A stretch of DNA of 64,000 bases from the NCBI GenBank assembly GCA_965227455.1, contig OZ245752.1, forward strand, positions 2,604,001 through 2,668,000. Direction: 5' to 3'. The DNA comes from JABDIP01 sp965227455 (lineage in GTDB: Bacteria > Pseudomonadota > Alphaproteobacteria > DSM-16000 > Inquilinaceae). The notes below the pieces were generated by a model, which ran no database searches, was not told where the DNA came from, and worked only from the letters and a program-made list of their open reading frames with translations. Below, in pieces: positions 35,032-43,167 of the stretch (within the stretch, counting starts at the first letter, position 1; every line of letters starts with the position of its first letter). A program made the translations under genes and the position numbers.

Positions 35032-35125
35032 TACCGGCGACGGACGAACCGTCACGGGACGCGGGGGTTTAGCACCAACCCATGCGCGGTGCAAGACCCG
35101 CCGCCCCGTCCTCGGGATTGCAGCC

Positions 35126-35485
35126 TCAGGATTGCAGCAGCTGGTCGACCTGGTCGACCAGGTCGCGCAGATGGAACGGCTTGGAGAGGATCTGCGCCTG
35201 CTGGCCGCCCTGGTTGCGGTGCTTCATGGCGATGGCGGCGAAACCGGTAATGAACATGACCTTCAGGCGGGGCGCGATCACCGAGGCCCGGCGCGCCAGC
35301 TCGATGCCGTCGACACCGGGCATCACGATGTCGGCCAGCAGCAGCTCATAGTTGGAATCGGCCAGCGCCGTCAGCGCATCGGCGCCATCGGCCACGTCAT
35401 GCACGTCGTGCCCGGCCCGGCTCAACGCCATCGCCAGGAATCGCCGCATCGACTCGTCGTCTTCGGCCAACAATATCCGCGCCAT
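35126..35485 (-). CDS. cpdR: Response regulator CpdR (single receiver domain)
   Basis: 119-aa stand-alone receiver. MARILLAEDDESMRRFLAMAL at the N-terminus carries the acidic pair, the phospho-acceptor Asp is in LLLADIVMPGVDGIELARRAS, and FITGFAA with the conserved Lys in LSKPFHLRDLV completes the active site. These strings closely match Caulobacter and rhizobial CpdR, which is phosphorylated via CckA-ChpT and, when unphosphorylated, brings ClpXP to its targets, including CtrA degradation. The ATG at 35485 has GGAGG upstream. It lies next to the N-formylglutamate amidohydrolase gene, a common alphaproteobacterial arrangement. Confidence 0.92.
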   Translation of the reverse strand: MARILLAEDDESMRRFLAMALSRAGHDVHDVADGADALTALADSNYELLLADIVMPGVDGIELARRASVIAPRLKVMFITGFAAIAMKHRNQGGQQAQILSKPFHLRDLVDQVDQLLQS

Positions 35486-35739
35486 CCATGCCTCCGACGC
35501 ACTCTCCTGCCGAGAGCCGGGCCCTCGGTTCGCGACCATGCGGGACGGCTCGCACTGCGCCGAGTCGCAATTCCTCGGCGATCGCGCCCCGGCTGCGCCT
35601 GCCGGCGTCGCGAAGGACGCGATCATGCGGCAGCAAACCTCCCGTGGCAATGCGCTAGCCGGCGATTCTCATTCTGCATGGCATGCGCGCGACCACGAGC
35701 CACCGTGACAGGTAGGCCGTTTCAGGTTATGAAATCGCG

Positions 35740-36630
35740 ATGGATTGTCGGGTCAATGGCGAAGCAGCTCTGGACAACGGGCTGGAGCTTCTGTCCCCCA
35801 GCGATTGGCGTCTGCCACTGGTGCTGGCGTCGCCCCATAGCGGGCGTCGCTATCCGGACGAATTCCTGAAAACCACGCGGCTCGATCCGCGCACCCTGCG
35901 CCGATCCGAGGACAGCTATGTCGACGAGATCTTCGCCGGTGGCCCGCAGCATGGCGCCCCCCTACTCAAGGCGCTGTTCCCGCGCGCCTTCCTGGACACC
36001 AACCGGGAGGCGTTCGAGCTCGATCCGGACATGTTCGAGGACGCGCTGCCGGACTATGTGAACACGCGCTCGCCCAGGGTCGCAGCCGGGCTGGGCACCA
36101 TCGCCAAGGTTGTCGCACACGGGCAGAACATCTATCGGGCGAAGATGCCCTTTGCGGCCGCGCTGGACCGGGTGACCCGCTACTACCAACCCTATCACTC
36201 CGCCCTGCACGGGATCATCGACCAGGCCGTCGGCCGGTTCGGCTACTGCATCCTGGTCGATTGCCACTCCATGCCGTCCAATGGTGGCGGCATCGGCGGG
36301 CGACGCCCGGCCCGCAAGGTCGATTTCGTGTTGGGCGACTGCTACGGCAGCGCCTGCGACCCGATCATTACCGATACGGTGGAAACCTGGCTGCTGGACC
36401 ATGGCTATGTGGTGGCCCGCAACGCGCCCTATGCCGGCGGCTACACAACGCGGCATTACGGGCGCCCCCGGGTCGGCGTGCACGCCATTCAGATCGAGAT
36501 CAACCGGTCGCTCTACATGGACGAGCGGGATCTGACCCGCAAACCCTTCATCAAGACCCTGGCCGATCAGATGGGCCGGCTGATCGCCGATATCGGGGCA
36601 ATCGACACTCAGCGACTGGCACCGCGATAG
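35740..36630 (+). CDS. N-formylglutamate amidohydrolase family protein
   Basis: 296-aa zinc-dependent hydrolase of the FGase family. ASPHSGRRYPDEF near the N-terminus and VDCHSMPS in the middle supply the His and acidic residues expected of the metal site. FGase cleaves N-formyl-L-glutamate in histidine degradation, but no hut genes are nearby, so another N-acyl amino acid may be the substrate. It is transcribed away from cpdR; the intervening 254 bases should carry both promoters. The start ATG lacks a clear ribosome site. Confidence 0.88.
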   Translation: MDCRVNGEAALDNGLELLSPSDWRLPLVLASPHSGRRYPDEFLKTTRLDPRTLRRSEDSYVDEIFAGGPQHGAPLLKALFPRAFLDTNREAFELDPDMFEDALPDYVNTRSPRVAAGLGTIAKVVAHGQNIYRAKMPFAAALDRVTRYYQPYHSALHGIIDQAVGRFGYCILVDCHSMPSNGGGIGGRRPARKVDFVLGDCYGSACDPIITDTVETWLLDHGYVVARNAPYAGGYTTRHYGRPRVGVHAIQIEINRSLYMDERDLTRKPFIKTLADQMGRLIADIGAIDTQRLAPR

Positions 36631-36689
36631 CCGGACAACCCGCCTTCGAGACGATGTTTCTCAGGCGGTGCCAATGACGAAATCCGGGC

Positions 36690-36718
36690 AAAAAAATTGG
36701 GCCGCTCTCGCGGCCCAA
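36690..36718 (-). terminator. Intrinsic terminator of the small RNA
   Basis: Nine-pair GC-rich hairpin with a four-base loop followed on the minus strand by seven T (36696-36690). It has no minus-strand protein gene to serve. It could weakly stop plus-strand transcription from the amidohydrolase gene, but the plus-side T run is short. Confidence 0.75.
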
Positions 36719-36776
36719 GTTTAGGGAGGAAACGCCCATAAGTGCGCTACGACAGCAGGATCACTGCATGTCGCAC
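36690..36776 (-). ncRNA. Probable trans-acting small RNA, MmgR/suhB-like
   Basis: A transcript of about 87 bases is predicted on the minus strand of an otherwise empty gap. Its parts are: a sigma-70 promoter immediately upstream; a 5' hairpin built from GTGCGACA...TGTCGTAGCGCAC with an inner GCAG/CTGC stem; a single-stranded stretch with the anti-Shine-Dalgarno CCTCCC (near 36724-36729); and a nine-pair terminator hairpin (TTGGGCCGC/GCGGCCCAA, loop GAGA) followed by seven T. This order resembles the alphaproteobacterial MmgR (alpha-r8, Rfam suhB) family as I remember it, which uses a CCTCCC loop to block translation starts. The family match is from memory. Confidence 0.65.
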
Positions 36777-36781
36777 CGCAC

Positions 36782-36810
36782 AATATAGTTGACCGTCCGC
36801 CTTGACGCAA
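36782..36810 (-). promoter_or_regulatory. Sigma-70-type promoter of the small RNA
   Basis: On the minus strand a -35 hexamer TTGCGT (36810-36805) and -10 hexamer TATATT (36787-36782) are spaced by exactly 17 bases. The start would fall near 36775, at the base of the small RNA's first hairpin. No protein gene is read from it. Confidence 0.6.
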
Positions 36811-37042
36811 GCGGAAACTGACTGATCCCTTTGAAAAGTAGGGCTTTTCGCCAAATTCCTGTCGCATTTTTTGGCGTCCCATGCCTTATTCTTGTGCAGC
36901 GCACCATTTTCTGTAATCGCTTACGAGGCTTGCGCTGTCCAGCCGAAAGGCTGTCGGCTAGATCGCGCGTTTCGGTTCGGCGACCCGGATTGCTGTGCTA
37001 GCTTTCCGTGCGCATCACCGCCCTATCAACCCAGACCATGGC

Positions 37043-38854
37043 ATGACCGACCAGCAGCACCCCGACCTCAATCTCGCGATTATCGGAAACTGCACCCAGG
37101 CCGCGCTGGTCGATCAGCGCGCTCGCATCGTCTGGGCCTGCATCCCGCGGCTGGATGGCGATCCGGTCCTTTGCAGCCTGTTGAACGGCCATGCCGATGG
37201 CGGCCTGAACGGCGAGTTCGGCTTCTTCGAAGTCGCGATCGAAGATTTCGAGCGGGCCGAGCAGCGCTACCGCCACAACACGGCGATCCTGGTGACCACC
37301 TTGTTCGACAAGACGGGCCAGGCGGTGGAGATCACCGACTTCGCGCCTCGATTCCGGGTCTATGGGCGCATGCACCGTCCCTTGACGCTGATCCGAATGG
37401 TCAAGCCGATCGCCGGCAACCCGCGCATCCGCATCCGGCTCAGGCCCCGGTTCGACTATGGCGCCATCGAGCCGGAGACGACCCGCGGCAGCAACCATAT
37501 CCGCTATGTCGCGCCGACAACCGCCCTGCGCCTGACGACCGACATGCCGGTGTCTTACGTTGTGGAAGAGACACCGTTCATCCTGGAATCGCCGGTGAAC
37601 CTGATGTTCGGCGCCGATGAGAGCCTGACCGCCTCGATCGCCGAAACGGCGCATTCCTTCCTGCGCAGCACCAACGATTATTGGACCGAGTTCTGCCGCT
37701 ATCTCGCCCTGCCCTTCGAATGGCAGGACGCGGTGATCCGGGCCGCCATCACCCTGAAACTGTGCAGCTTCGAGGAGACCGGCGCCATCGTGGCGGCGAT
37801 CACCACCTCGATCCCGGAGGCGCCGCATACCGCCCGAAACTGGGACTATCGCTATTGCTGGCTCAGGGATTCCTATTTCGTGGTGCATGCGCTCAATCGC
37901 CTGGGCGCAACCAAGACCATGGAGGACTACCTCCACTACATCACCAATATCGTCGCCGATTCCGAAGACGGCTATCTCGACCCGCTGTTCAGCATCACCC
38001 TGCGCAAGGAGCTGACCGAGCGGACCTGCGACCATTTGGCCGGATACCGGGGCATGGGGCCGGTCCGTGTGGGCAATGCCGCCTATTCCCAGGTCCAGAA
38101 CGACGGGTACGGCGCTGTCATCCTGTCCTCCGCCCAGGCCTTTTTCGACGAGCGGCTGGAGCGCCCCGGCACGCTCAGGCTCTACGAGCGGCTGGAGTTG
38201 CTGGGCGAGCAGGCGGTGAAGCTGTGGAACACGCCGGATGCGGGGCTTTGGGAGCTGCGGACCCGGGAACGGGTGCACACCTTCTCCGCTCTGATGTGCT
38301 GGGCGGCCTGCGACCGGCTGGCCAAGATCGGCCGCCGCCTGGGCATCGCCGACCGTGCCGAGCGCTGGATGAAGGAGGCCGACAAGATCAAGGCGGCGAT
38401 CATCAAGAAGGCCTATGATCCCGATCAGAACACCTTCGTGGAGAGCTTCGGCGGCAAGGACATCGATGCCGCGCTATTGCTGATGCACGAGCTGGGTTTC
38501 CTCGCCGCCGACGACCCGAAGTTCCACGGCACCGTGGCGGCGGTGGAGAAATGGCTGCGGCGCGAGAACCTGCTGTTCCGCTATCACGCGGCGGACGATT
38601 TCGGCGAGCCGGAGACCGCCTTCACGGTGTGCACCTTCTGGTACATCGACGCCCTGGCGGCAGTCGGCCGGCGCGAGGAGGCCCGCGCCCTGTTCGAGCA
38701 TCTGCTGGACCTGCGCAACCATGTCGGCCTGCTGTCCGAGGACATCGACCGCAAGACCGGCGAGCTGTGGGGCAATTTCCCGCAGACCTATTCCATGGTC
38801 GGGCTGATCAATTCCGCCATGAAGCTGAGCAAGACCTGGGAGGAGGCGTTTTGA
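37043..38854 (+). CDS. Glycoside hydrolase family 15 protein (trehalase/glucoamylase type)
   Basis: 603-aa (alpha/alpha)6-barrel enzyme. The GH15 hallmark NWDYRYCWLRDS is at about residues 265-276, and the C-terminal half holds the helical barrel with TYSMVGLINSAMKLS near the end. The N-terminal 190 residues are the beta-rich domain often fused to bacterial GH15. Members include trehalases and glucan hydrolases. The ATG at 37043 is preferred over an upstream GTG because the family pattern starts with NLAIIGNCTQAALVD. The otsA gene follows 16 bases later, so trehalose or a related glucoside is the likely substrate. Confidence 0.88.
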   Translation: MTDQQHPDLNLAIIGNCTQAALVDQRARIVWACIPRLDGDPVLCSLLNGHADGGLNGEFGFFEVAIEDFERAEQRYRHNTAILVTTLFDKTGQAVEITDFAPRFRVYGRMHRPLTLIRMVKPIAGNPRIRIRLRPRFDYGAIEPETTRGSNHIRYVAPTTALRLTTDMPVSYVVEETPFILESPVNLMFGADESLTASIAETAHSFLRSTNDYWTEFCRYLALPFEWQDAVIRAAITLKLCSFEETGAIVAAITTSIPEAPHTARNWDYRYCWLRDSYFVVHALNRLGATKTMEDYLHYITNIVADSEDGYLDPLFSITLRKELTERTCDHLAGYRGMGPVRVGNAAYSQVQNDGYGAVILSSAQAFFDERLERPGTLRLYERLELLGEQAVKLWNTPDAGLWELRTRERVHTFSALMCWAACDRLAKIGRRLGIADRAERWMKEADKIKAAIIKKAYDPDQNTFVESFGGKDIDAALLLMHELGFLAADDPKFHGTVAAVEKWLRRENLLFRYHAADDFGEPETAFTVCTFWYIDALAAVGRREEARALFEHLLDLRNHVGLLSEDIDRKTGELWGNFPQTYSMVGLINSAMKLSKTWEEAF

Positions 38855-38870
38855 CCCGCCTACAGCGCTG

Positions 38871-40271
38871 ATGAGCCGCCTGATCGTCGTTTCAAACCGG
38901 GTCGCGCCGATCGATGAGGGCAAAGCCAGCACCGGCGGGCTGGCGGTCGCCGTCCTGGCGGCGCTGAAGAAGGTCGGCGGCATCTGGTTCGGCTGGAGCG
39001 GCGAGGTGGTCGGCGCGCCGCAGGCCGCACCCGAGCTTTTCCAGTCCGGCAAGCTGACCTACGCCACCATCGATCTCTCGCAGCGCGATTACGAGGAGTA
39101 TTACAACGGCTTCGCCAACTCGACGCTGTGGCCGCTGTTCCACTACCGGCTGGACCTGACCGAATTCAACCGCCGCACCTATGCCGGGTATCTGCGGGTC
39201 AACAGCCTGTTCGCGACGCGGCTGGCGCCGTTGCTGGAACCCGACGACATGGTCTGGGTCCACGACTACCATCTGATCCCGTTCGGCGAGCAGCTGCGCC
39301 AGATGGGCTGCGGCCAGCGCATGGGCTTCTTCCTGCACACGCCGTTCCCGGTGCCCGAGATCCTGGTCTCGCTGCCCAATCACGAGGCGATGATCCGATC
39401 GCTGTGCGCCTATGACGTTGTCGGCTTCCAGACCGAAACCGACCGCCGCGCCTTCGTCTCCTATCTGGTCAATGAGAGCCGCGCTGAGGTCCTCGAAGAC
39501 GGATTGATCCGCGCCTTCGGGCGGCTGGTCCGGGTCGAGGCGTTCCCGATCAGCATCGAGACCGCCGACATCGAACGCCAGGCGGCGACCGCGGGCCGGT
39601 CGCGCCAGGTGGCGCGCCTGCGCGAGAGCCTGATCGACCGGGACATGATCATCGGAGTGGACCGGCTCGACTATTCCAAGGGGCTGCCGCAGCGCCTGGA
39701 GGCGTTCCACACCCTGCTGGAGACCTATGCCGAGAACCGCGGCCGCGTGACCTTCATGCAAATCGCCCCGCCAACCCGTTCGGACGTCCAGGAATACATC
39801 GAGATCCGCCGCGAGCTGGAGAGCAAGGCCGGGCACATCAACGGCATGTTCGCGGATTTCGACTGGGTGCCGATCCGCTACCTGAATAAGAGCTTCTCCC
39901 GGCGCAGCCTGCTGGGGTTCTACCGCTCCAGCCGGATCGGTCTGGTCACGCCGCTGCGCGACGGCATGAACCTTGTCGCCAAGGAATATGTCGCGGCCCA
40001 GGATCCCGAGAATCCGGGCATCCTGGTGCTGTCCCGGTTCGCCGGCGCGGCTGCCGAGCTGGATGCGGCGCTGATCGTGAACCCCTATGACGTTGAGGGC
40101 GTGGCGGAGTGCCTGCAGCGCGGCCTGACCATGCCGCTGGAGGAACGACAGGAGCGCCACCGGGCCATGATGGCGATCCTGCATGACAACGATATCAACC
40201 GCTGGCGCAATCGCTTTATCGACGCGCTGACCGCCTCGCCCTATGGTCCGGCGGAAGCCCTGGCCTCCTGA
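38871..40271 (+). CDS. otsA: Trehalose-6-phosphate synthase (OtsA)
   Basis: 466-aa GT20 enzyme. The N-terminus LIVVSNRVAP and STGGLAVAVLAALKK bind the donor phosphate, and VWVHDYHLIPFGEQLR, GFFLHTPFP, GVDRLDYSKGLPQRLEAF and RDGMNLVAKEYVA are all present. It joins UDP-glucose and glucose-6-phosphate to trehalose-6-phosphate. It follows the GH15 gene and leads into glucokinase. No OtsB phosphatase gene is found in the window. Trehalose is a usual osmolyte in salt-exposed bacteria. Confidence 0.94.
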   Translation: MSRLIVVSNRVAPIDEGKASTGGLAVAVLAALKKVGGIWFGWSGEVVGAPQAAPELFQSGKLTYATIDLSQRDYEEYYNGFANSTLWPLFHYRLDLTEFNRRTYAGYLRVNSLFATRLAPLLEPDDMVWVHDYHLIPFGEQLRQMGCGQRMGFFLHTPFPVPEILVSLPNHEAMIRSLCAYDVVGFQTETDRRAFVSYLVNESRAEVLEDGLIRAFGRLVRVEAFPISIETADIERQAATAGRSRQVARLRESLIDRDMIIGVDRLDYSKGLPQRLEAFHTLLETYAENRGRVTFMQIAPPTRSDVQEYIEIRRELESKAGHINGMFADFDWVPIRYLNKSFSRRSLLGFYRSSRIGLVTPLRDGMNLVAKEYVAAQDPENPGILVLSRFAGAAAELDAALIVNPYDVEGVAECLQRGLTMPLEERQERHRAMMAILHDNDINRWRNRFIDALTASPYGPAEALAS

Positions 40272-40284
40272 ATTCCGGATCGAT

Positions 40285-41250
40285 ATGGACCGCTCGCCGC
40301 CCGCATTGATTGCCGATCTCGGCGCCACGAATGCCCGCTTCGCATTGGTCGACGATCAGGGTATCGACGCCCCGATGGCGTTGCGCTGCGCCGCCTATCC
40401 GGACCTGTTTTCCGCCGCCACGGCCTATTTGGAGCAGGTCGCACCGCCGGTGCCCCCGGATCGCGCGGCCATCGCCATCGCCTGCCCGATCACCGGCGAT
40501 TATGTGGAGATGACCAACCATGCCTGGTCCTTCTCCACCGCCGAGCTGACCGAAAAGCTCCGCATGGACCGGCTCGACGTGGTCAACGACTTCACCGCCC
40601 AGGCCCTGGCCATTCGTCACCTGACACAAGACGACCGGGTGCAGATCGGACCGGGAGAGCCGGAACCGGGCGCCGCGGTCGCAGTCCTGGGCCCCGGGAC
40701 CGGCCTTGGCGTCTCCGGCCTGATACCGGCCGGCGATGTCTGGACCCCGATCACCGGCGAGGGCGGGCACGTCACCATGTGCGCCGTCAACGACCGCGAG
40801 GGCGACGTGATGCGGCGGCTGCGGCTGCGGTTCAACCATGTCTCGGCGGAGCGGGTGTTGTCCGGCATGGGCCTGACCAACCTTTACGAGACCCTGGCCG
40901 CCATCGACGGCGTCGACGTGCCGCAACGCGACCCGCGAGAGGTCAGCGAGGCGGCATTGTCCAACGCCGAGGAGCACGCCGTTGAAGCCGTGGAGATGTT
41001 CTGCGCCATGCTCGGCACGGTCGCCGGCAATCTGGCGCTGACCCTGGGGTCCACCGGCGGCGTTTACATCGCCGGCGGCATCGCGCCCAAGCTCGGCGAG
41101 ATGTTCCTCAACTCCCAGTTCCGGGAACGCTTCGAGGCCAAGGGCCGGTTCCGCGACTATCTGGCGCCGATCCCGACATATCTGGTGACCCACCCGACGC
41201 CGGCATTCCTGGGCCTCCGGTCGATGCTGGAGAGCCCGCCGGAGGGCTGA
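40285..41250 (+). CDS. glk: Glucokinase
   Basis: 321-aa ROK-independent glucokinase (Glk family). Phosphate-binding LIADLGATNARFALV at residues 8-22, VVNDFTAQALAI containing the catalytic Asp, and VLGPGTGLGVSGL are the expected motifs. It phosphorylates glucose with ATP. The ATG at 40285 lies 13 bases after otsA. The last 94 bases are overlapped by the convergent nucleotidyltransferase gene. Confidence 0.9.
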   Translation: MDRSPPALIADLGATNARFALVDDQGIDAPMALRCAAYPDLFSAATAYLEQVAPPVPPDRAAIAIACPITGDYVEMTNHAWSFSTAELTEKLRMDRLDVVNDFTAQALAIRHLTQDDRVQIGPGEPEPGAAVAVLGPGTGLGVSGLIPAGDVWTPITGEGGHVTMCAVNDREGDVMRRLRLRFNHVSAERVLSGMGLTNLYETLAAIDGVDVPQRDPREVSEAALSNAEEHAVEAVEMFCAMLGTVAGNLALTLGSTGGVYIAGGIAPKLGEMFLNSQFRERFEAKGRFRDYLAPIPTYLVTHPTPAFLGLRSMLESPPEG

Positions 41251-41810
41251 CTCGGCGGTGTTTCGCTGACCGTCAGCCTCGGCCATAAGGCCGGCCAATC
41301 CTTGCCCGCGACCCGCGCCCGGTAGATTGCCATCTTGTGGCGGAATCTCGGGGTCGGCCGGATGGTCAGCTCCATGAGATCCCGTGTCCCGAATGGCGCG
41401 ATCAGGGCCAGCCGGCCGCCCTGCAGTCCCACCGCCACGGCGGTCGGCGTCTCTGCCCAGAATATCAGCGCATGGGCGGTGCAGCGATAGGGCGCATCCC
41501 CGTTGCGCCGGTGCATGCGGGCCTGGTTGCGCACCGACCATGGCTCTCCCGGCATCGCCCGGCGCAGGCGCGCCTCCAAGGCCTTCTCGGTCGATCTGGA
41601 TCGGTGGGTAGGGTCGAAATACAGCACATCGATGTCGTTCAAGGGCGTCGCCGCGCCATGGCCATGCAGCCGGTCCCAGACCAGGTTGCGCACGAATCCG
41701 GCGCCGACCCAGCAATCCGGCAGGCCGAGCCGCGCCACCGCGCGAAGCACCGCCATGCGGCGCGAATCACCGCGAATCCAAGCGAGGATGGCGGCAACAT
41801 CCGCAGACAT
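41157..41810 (-). CDS. Nucleotidyltransferase family protein (NTP_transf_6 type)
   Basis: 217-aa protein with the sequence CWVGAGFVRNLVWDRLHG and the metal-binding LNDIDVLYFD, matching the DUF925/NTP_transf_6 group of minimal nucleotidyltransferases. Its target is unknown. It is transcribed against glk and overlaps it by 94 bases. The family's conserved core ends near KDWPALWPRL, so the last 40 residues, those in the overlap, may be non-conserved extension. Start ATG at 41810. Confidence 0.82.
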   Translation of the reverse strand: MSADVAAILAWIRGDSRRMAVLRAVARLGLPDCWVGAGFVRNLVWDRLHGHGAATPLNDIDVLYFDPTHRSRSTEKALEARLRRAMPGEPWSVRNQARMHRRNGDAPYRCTAHALIFWAETPTAVAVGLQGGRLALIAPFGTRDLMELTIRPTPRFRHKMAIYRARVAGKDWPALWPRLTVSETPPSQPSGGLSSIDRRPRNAGVGWVTRYVGIGAR

Positions 41811-41988
41811 ACATTTCTCCCAGCCTCAGTGCCTGAGCGCGCGATTCCCGGCGCATGCACACCATAGCGCCGCGAATGCGTCCCCATGACACTACCTTTG
41901 GTAGCCGAAACCGCCGCTATGCTTGCGCTTGGCGCATCCTGCGGGCATTTATGCAGCGCATCGCCTCGGCATAAAGGATTGTCTTACC

Positions 41989-43158
41989 TTGCCGATCGAC
42001 GTCGATCGAGTTCGCGCCGATACCCCGGGCTGCACCGGAGTCGCGCATTTCAACAATGCCGGCGCCGCCCTGCCCCCCGCAGCGGTCACCAAGGCGATGA
42101 TTGACCATCTCCGGCTGGAATCCGAGATCGGTGGCTACGAGGCCGCGGGCCGGGCCCAAGCGCGGCTGGAGGCCTGCTACGGCTCGATCGGCAGGATGTT
42201 GAACTGCTCGGCCGAGGAGATCGCGATCGTCGAGAACGCGACCCGCGCCTGGGACATGGCCTTCTATGGGCTGCCGTTCGAAACCGGCGACCGCATCCTG
42301 ACCGCGCGCGCCGAATATGCCGCCAACTACATCGCGATGTTGCAGGTGGCGAAGCGCACCGGCGCGGTGGTCGAAACGATTCCGAGCGACCTGAACGGGC
42401 AGCTCGACGTCGACGCGCTGCGGCGAATGATGGACGACCGGGTGAAGCTGATCGCGATCACCCATGTGCCGACCAATGGCGGGTTGATCAATCCGGCGGC
42501 GGCGATTGGCAAGGTCGCCCGCGACGCCGGCGTGCCCTACTTGTTGGACGCCTGCCAGTCGGCCGGGCAAATGCCGTTGGACGTGGAGGAGCTGGGCTGC
42601 GACATGCTTTCGGCCACCGGCCGGAAGTTCCTGCGCGGGCCGCGCGGCACCGGCTTCCTCTACGTTCGCAAATCCTGGATCGACAAGATCGAACCGCCCC
42701 TGCTCGATATGCATGCGGCGCGCTGGACCGGCCCGGACGCCTATGAGATCCGCCCCGATGCGCGCCGGTTCGAGACCTGGGAAGGCAGCATTGCCGGCAA
42801 GCTGGGGTTGGGCGTGGCGATCGAATACGCGCTGTCGATCGGCTTGGAGTCGATCCGCGACCGCTGCCGCAAGCTGGCCGATCAGATGCGCCAGCAATTG
42901 GGCGCCTTGGACGGCGTCTCGGTCCACGATATCGGCGTGGATAAGGCCGCGATCGTCACCTTCTCCAAGCAGGGGATCGAGCCGCGCCGGCTGGCGGACC
43001 GGTTGTCGGTGCAGCATATCAACGTCTCGGTGTCCAACCCGGAATCCACCCTGCTCGACGCCCAGGACCGGGGGCTGGGGCAGATCATCCGCGCCTCGCC
43101 CCATTATTACAACACCGAGGAGGAGGTCGAACGGCTGGTGGCGGCCATCCGCGACTGA
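41989..43158 (+). CDS. Class V aminotransferase (cysteine desulfurase-like fold)
   Basis: 389-aa PLP enzyme. FNNAGAALPP near the N-terminus, the PLP-contact Asp in YLLDACQSAGQ, and the Schiff-base Lys213 in LSATGRKFLRGPRGTGFLY are present. It lacks a clear mobile Cys loop, so isopenicillin-epimerase or EgtE-like C-S lyase or aminotransferase chemistry is more likely than a desulfurase in Fe-S assembly. The start TTG at 41989 has AAGGA ten bases upstream; an earlier in-frame TTG at 41923 would add 22 atypical residues. The gene stands alone. Confidence 0.83.
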   Translation: MPIDVDRVRADTPGCTGVAHFNNAGAALPPAAVTKAMIDHLRLESEIGGYEAAGRAQARLEACYGSIGRMLNCSAEEIAIVENATRAWDMAFYGLPFETGDRILTARAEYAANYIAMLQVAKRTGAVVETIPSDLNGQLDVDALRRMMDDRVKLIAITHVPTNGGLINPAAAIGKVARDAGVPYLLDACQSAGQMPLDVEELGCDMLSATGRKFLRGPRGTGFLYVRKSWIDKIEPPLLDMHAARWTGPDAYEIRPDARRFETWEGSIAGKLGLGVAIEYALSIGLESIRDRCRKLADQMRQQLGALDGVSVHDIGVDKAAIVTFSKQGIEPRRLADRLSVQHINVSVSNPESTLLDAQDRGLGQIIRASPHYYNTEEEVERLVAAIRD

Positions 43159-43167
43159 AGCACGGCC

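Larger units (their letters stand above)
36631..37042. other. Intergenic region holding the small RNA
   Basis: About 410 bases between two plus-strand genes. The left part contains the small RNA on the minus strand and its promoter; the right part (36811-37042) is non-coding, with a T-rich patch at 36865-36895, and should hold the GH15 gene promoter. Nothing else is supported. Confidence 0.5.

Noticed and set aside
35486..35739. Possible extra gene between cpdR and the amidohydrolase gene
   Set aside because: Open frames here lack a ribosome site and any family signal; the region is better read as a divergent promoter region.
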